From Pseudomonadota bacterium (lineage in GTDB: Bacteria > Pseudomonadota > Alphaproteobacteria > Acetobacterales > Acetobacteraceae): a DNA stretch of 5,705 nt. Position 1 is the stretch's first letter; each line of letters begins with the position of its first letter. Of this stretch, positions 4,106 to 5,705 are shown one piece after another. Where the stretch lies: NCBI GenBank assembly GCA_021779655.1, contig JAJYAF010000162.1, forward strand, positions 1-5,705, in the 5' to 3' direction. The notes under the pieces are model-generated. The model did not search any database and was not told the DNA's origin. It saw only the letters and a program-made list of their open reading frames with translations. A program made the position numbers and the translations under genes.

Positions 4106-5705
4106 TCAGACGGCGAGTTCCTCCGCCGGCGCCACGGTTTTGTTTTCCGGCCGCCGCCACGCTTCCAGCAGGCTCGCGAAGCGTGGTTCGAAACGTGCCA
4201 TCGCCGCCTCGCGCACATGGCCGAAGCCGCGCACCTCGGCCGGCGCCGATGCGATGGCCACCGCCTGCGGCAACCGTTCGGAAGACAGTCCCGCCACGAT
4301 TTCGGCCAGCGCCGCCTCATAGCGCGCCAGCAATTCCCGCTCGCGCCGCCGCTCCGCCGTCCTGCCGAAAATATCGGCCGGCGTGCCGCGCAGCAACTTC
4401 AACCGCGCCAGCAGGGGAAAGGCGCCCCGAAGCATCCAGCCGCCAAAGGCGATCTTGCGCGGCCTGCCGCGCGCGTCCTTGGGCGCCAGCAGCGGCGGAG
4501 AAAGCCAGACCTTGGCGGCCTTGCCGCGCATCGTCTGCGGCACCGCCGCGGCGAAGCGGCCATCGCTATAAAGCCGGGCGACCTCATATTCGTCCTTGAT
4601 CGCCATCAGCCGGAAAAGCTGCTGGGCGGCCGCGCGGGTCAGCGCCTCGCCGGCGTCCAGCCTGGCCTCGGCGGCGCGCACCCGGTCGATCGCGTCGCGG
4701 TAGCGCCGGGCATAAGCCCGGTTCTGATAGCCGGTGAGTTCCGCCTCCCGCCGGGCGATCATCTCCGGCAGCGCCTCCGTCTCCGGCGTCACCGGCCTTG
4801 CCGCGTCCTGCCCGGAGACGGACAGGCTGGCGGGGTCATGAGCGTAGAGGCGGCCGAGTTCGAAAGCCTGCAAATTCGCCTCCCGGGCAACGCCATTCAA
4901 GGCGATGGCATGGGCGATGGCGGCGGCCGAGACCGGAATGCGGCCCTTCTGCCAGGCAAAACCCAGCATGATCATGTTGGCGAACACCGTATCGCCCAGC
5001 TCCCTCGCCGCGAGGCTCGCGGCGGGACAAATCTCCACCCCCGCGCAGGCGGCGGCGAGATGCTCCTCCAGGGGCTCGGCATCGAATTTCGCGTCACGAT
5101 TCACGAGGAAATCGATCGTGGGCGCCACGTCATGGTTGACGATGACCATGGTGCGGGATTTCCCATAAAGGGTCAGCGCGTCGGGGCTGTCCGCGGCCAG
5201 GGCGTCACAGGCCAGCACCAGATCAGCGCTCGCGGCGGCAACCCGCCCGCTGACCGGCTGGGTTTTGTCCGCGCAAAGCCGCACATGGCTGAACACGGCG
5301 CCGTTTTTCTGGGCAAGCCCGGTCATGTCGACGATACCGGCGTTCAGCCCGTCCACATGCGCGGCCATGCCGAGGATCGAGGCGATGGTGGTGACGCCCG
5401 TTCCGCCGATGCCGGTGAACAGGATGTTGCGCACGGCCGCCGGCGCGGCGATCTCGGGCGCGGGCACGGCCTGCGGCGCGCGCCCGGCCGGCCTCGCGGG
5501 CTTCGGCGCATCCGCGCCCTCATAGGTGACGAAAGACGGGCAGAACCCGTTGAGGCATGAATAATCCTGGTTGCAGGTGGATTGGTCGATCTGCCGCTTG
5601 CGCCCGAATTCGGTCTCCAGCGGGGCAACCGAGACGCAGTGCGAGGCCTGAGAGCAATCGCCGCACCCCTCGCAAACCAGCGGGTTGATGAACACGCGGC
5701 GCGGA
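4106..5705 (-). CDS. Indolepyruvate:ferredoxin oxidoreductase, C-terminal part (5' end outside window)
   Basis: This enzyme oxidatively decarboxylates indolepyruvate and other aryl pyruvates with CoA to aryl-acetyl-CoA, CO2 and reduced ferredoxin, in degradation of aromatic amino acids. The frame stays open to the window edge (PRRVFINPL...), so this is roughly the last 45% of the fused bacterial form (about 1,150 aa); the thiamine-diphosphate domains lie outside. Counting from the Val codon at 5695, an iron-sulfur motif CEGCGDCSQASHC is at residues 8-20 and a second cysteine set, CNQDYSCLNGFC, at 41-52. After a Pro/Ala-rich linker the gamma-type domain begins with GIGGTGV (95-101). The remainder, from about 290 with YQNRAYARRYRD, matches the C-terminal domain of this family. 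A tail of some 15 residues after the last helix looks slightly extended. All cluster cysteines are present, with no sign of decay. Codon use is strongly GC-rich. Confidence 0.95.
   Translation of the reverse strand, partial: PRRVFINPLVCEGCGDCSQASHCVSVAPLETEFGRKRQIDQSTCNQDYSCLNGFCPSFVTYEGADAPKPARPAGRAPQAVPAPEIAAPAAVRNILFTGIGGTGVTTIASILGMAAHVDGLNAGIVDMTGLAQKNGAVFSHVRLCADKTQPVSGRVAAASADLVLACDALAADSPDALTLYGKSRTMVIVNHDVAPTIDFLVNRDAKFDAEPLEEHLAAACAGVEICPAASLAARELGDTVFANMIMLGFAWQKGRIPVSAAAIAHAIALNGVAREANLQAFELGRLYAHDPASLSVSGQDAARPVTPETEALPEMIARREAELTGYQNRAYARRYRDAIDRVRAAEARLDAGEALTRAAAQQLFRLMAIKDEYEVARLYSDGRFAAAVPQTMRGKAAKVWLSPPLLAPKDARGRPRKIAFGGWMLRGAFPLLARLKLLRGTPADIFGRTAERRRERELLARYEAALAEIVAGLSSERLPQAVAIASAPAEVRGFGHVREAAMARFEPRFASLLEAWRRPENKTVAPAEELAV

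Noticed and set aside
4217..5560. A 447-codon plus-strand open frame across the oxidoreductase gene
   Set aside because: It lies opposite a clearly recognisable enzyme with conserved cysteine motifs; its composition is dominated by Arg, Gly and His, typical of a shadow frame.

Overview
The window looks like chromosomal DNA of a GC-rich proteobacterium, most likely an alphaproteobacterium. This is inferred from codon use, from the fused indolepyruvate:ferredoxin oxidoreductase, and from the acyl-CoA metabolism genes; no rRNA or other taxonomic marker is present.

Layout. Bases 79-957 (+) hold a tight pair of MaoC/hot-dog dehydratase genes behind a strong ribosome binding site. They converge on an acyl-CoA dehydrogenase gene (1056-2213, -). 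Two hairpins separate them, and the second contains the dehydrogenase stop codon. Upstream of the dehydrogenase, a 373-base non-coding stretch (2214-2586) carries a 13-bp tandem repeat directly followed, in the direction of transcription, by a TTGACA box and a MerR/SoxR-like dyad. Bases 2587-3902 (-) form a compact group: a secreted protein of unknown function (184 aa), a doubtful 70-aa hydrophobic ORF overlapping its stop by ATGA, and a transglutaminase-like Cys-His-Asp protein. Bases 3884-4081 (-) are an N-terminal scrap of an AAA-type ATPase that ends before its Walker A motif. The last 1.6 kb (4106-5705, -) is the C-terminal part of an indolepyruvate:ferredoxin oxidoreductase whose 5' end lies outside the window.

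Function. The dehydrogenase oxidises an acyl-CoA to an enoyl-CoA and the MaoC pair would hydrate an enoyl-CoA (or dehydrate the reverse), so they may serve one catabolic route, though they are on opposite strands. The oxidoreductase turns aryl pyruvates from aromatic amino acids into aryl-acetyl-CoA. The middle section (about 2214-4081) is visibly less GC-rich, holds unknown genes and a broken ATPase, and looks like an accessory insertion between metabolic genes.

I see no convincing new multi-gene system. The points most worth checking are the relocated catalytic glutamate of the dehydrogenase, the repeat-plus-dyad promoter in front of it, the transglutaminase-like/secreted protein cluster, and the truncated ATPase.
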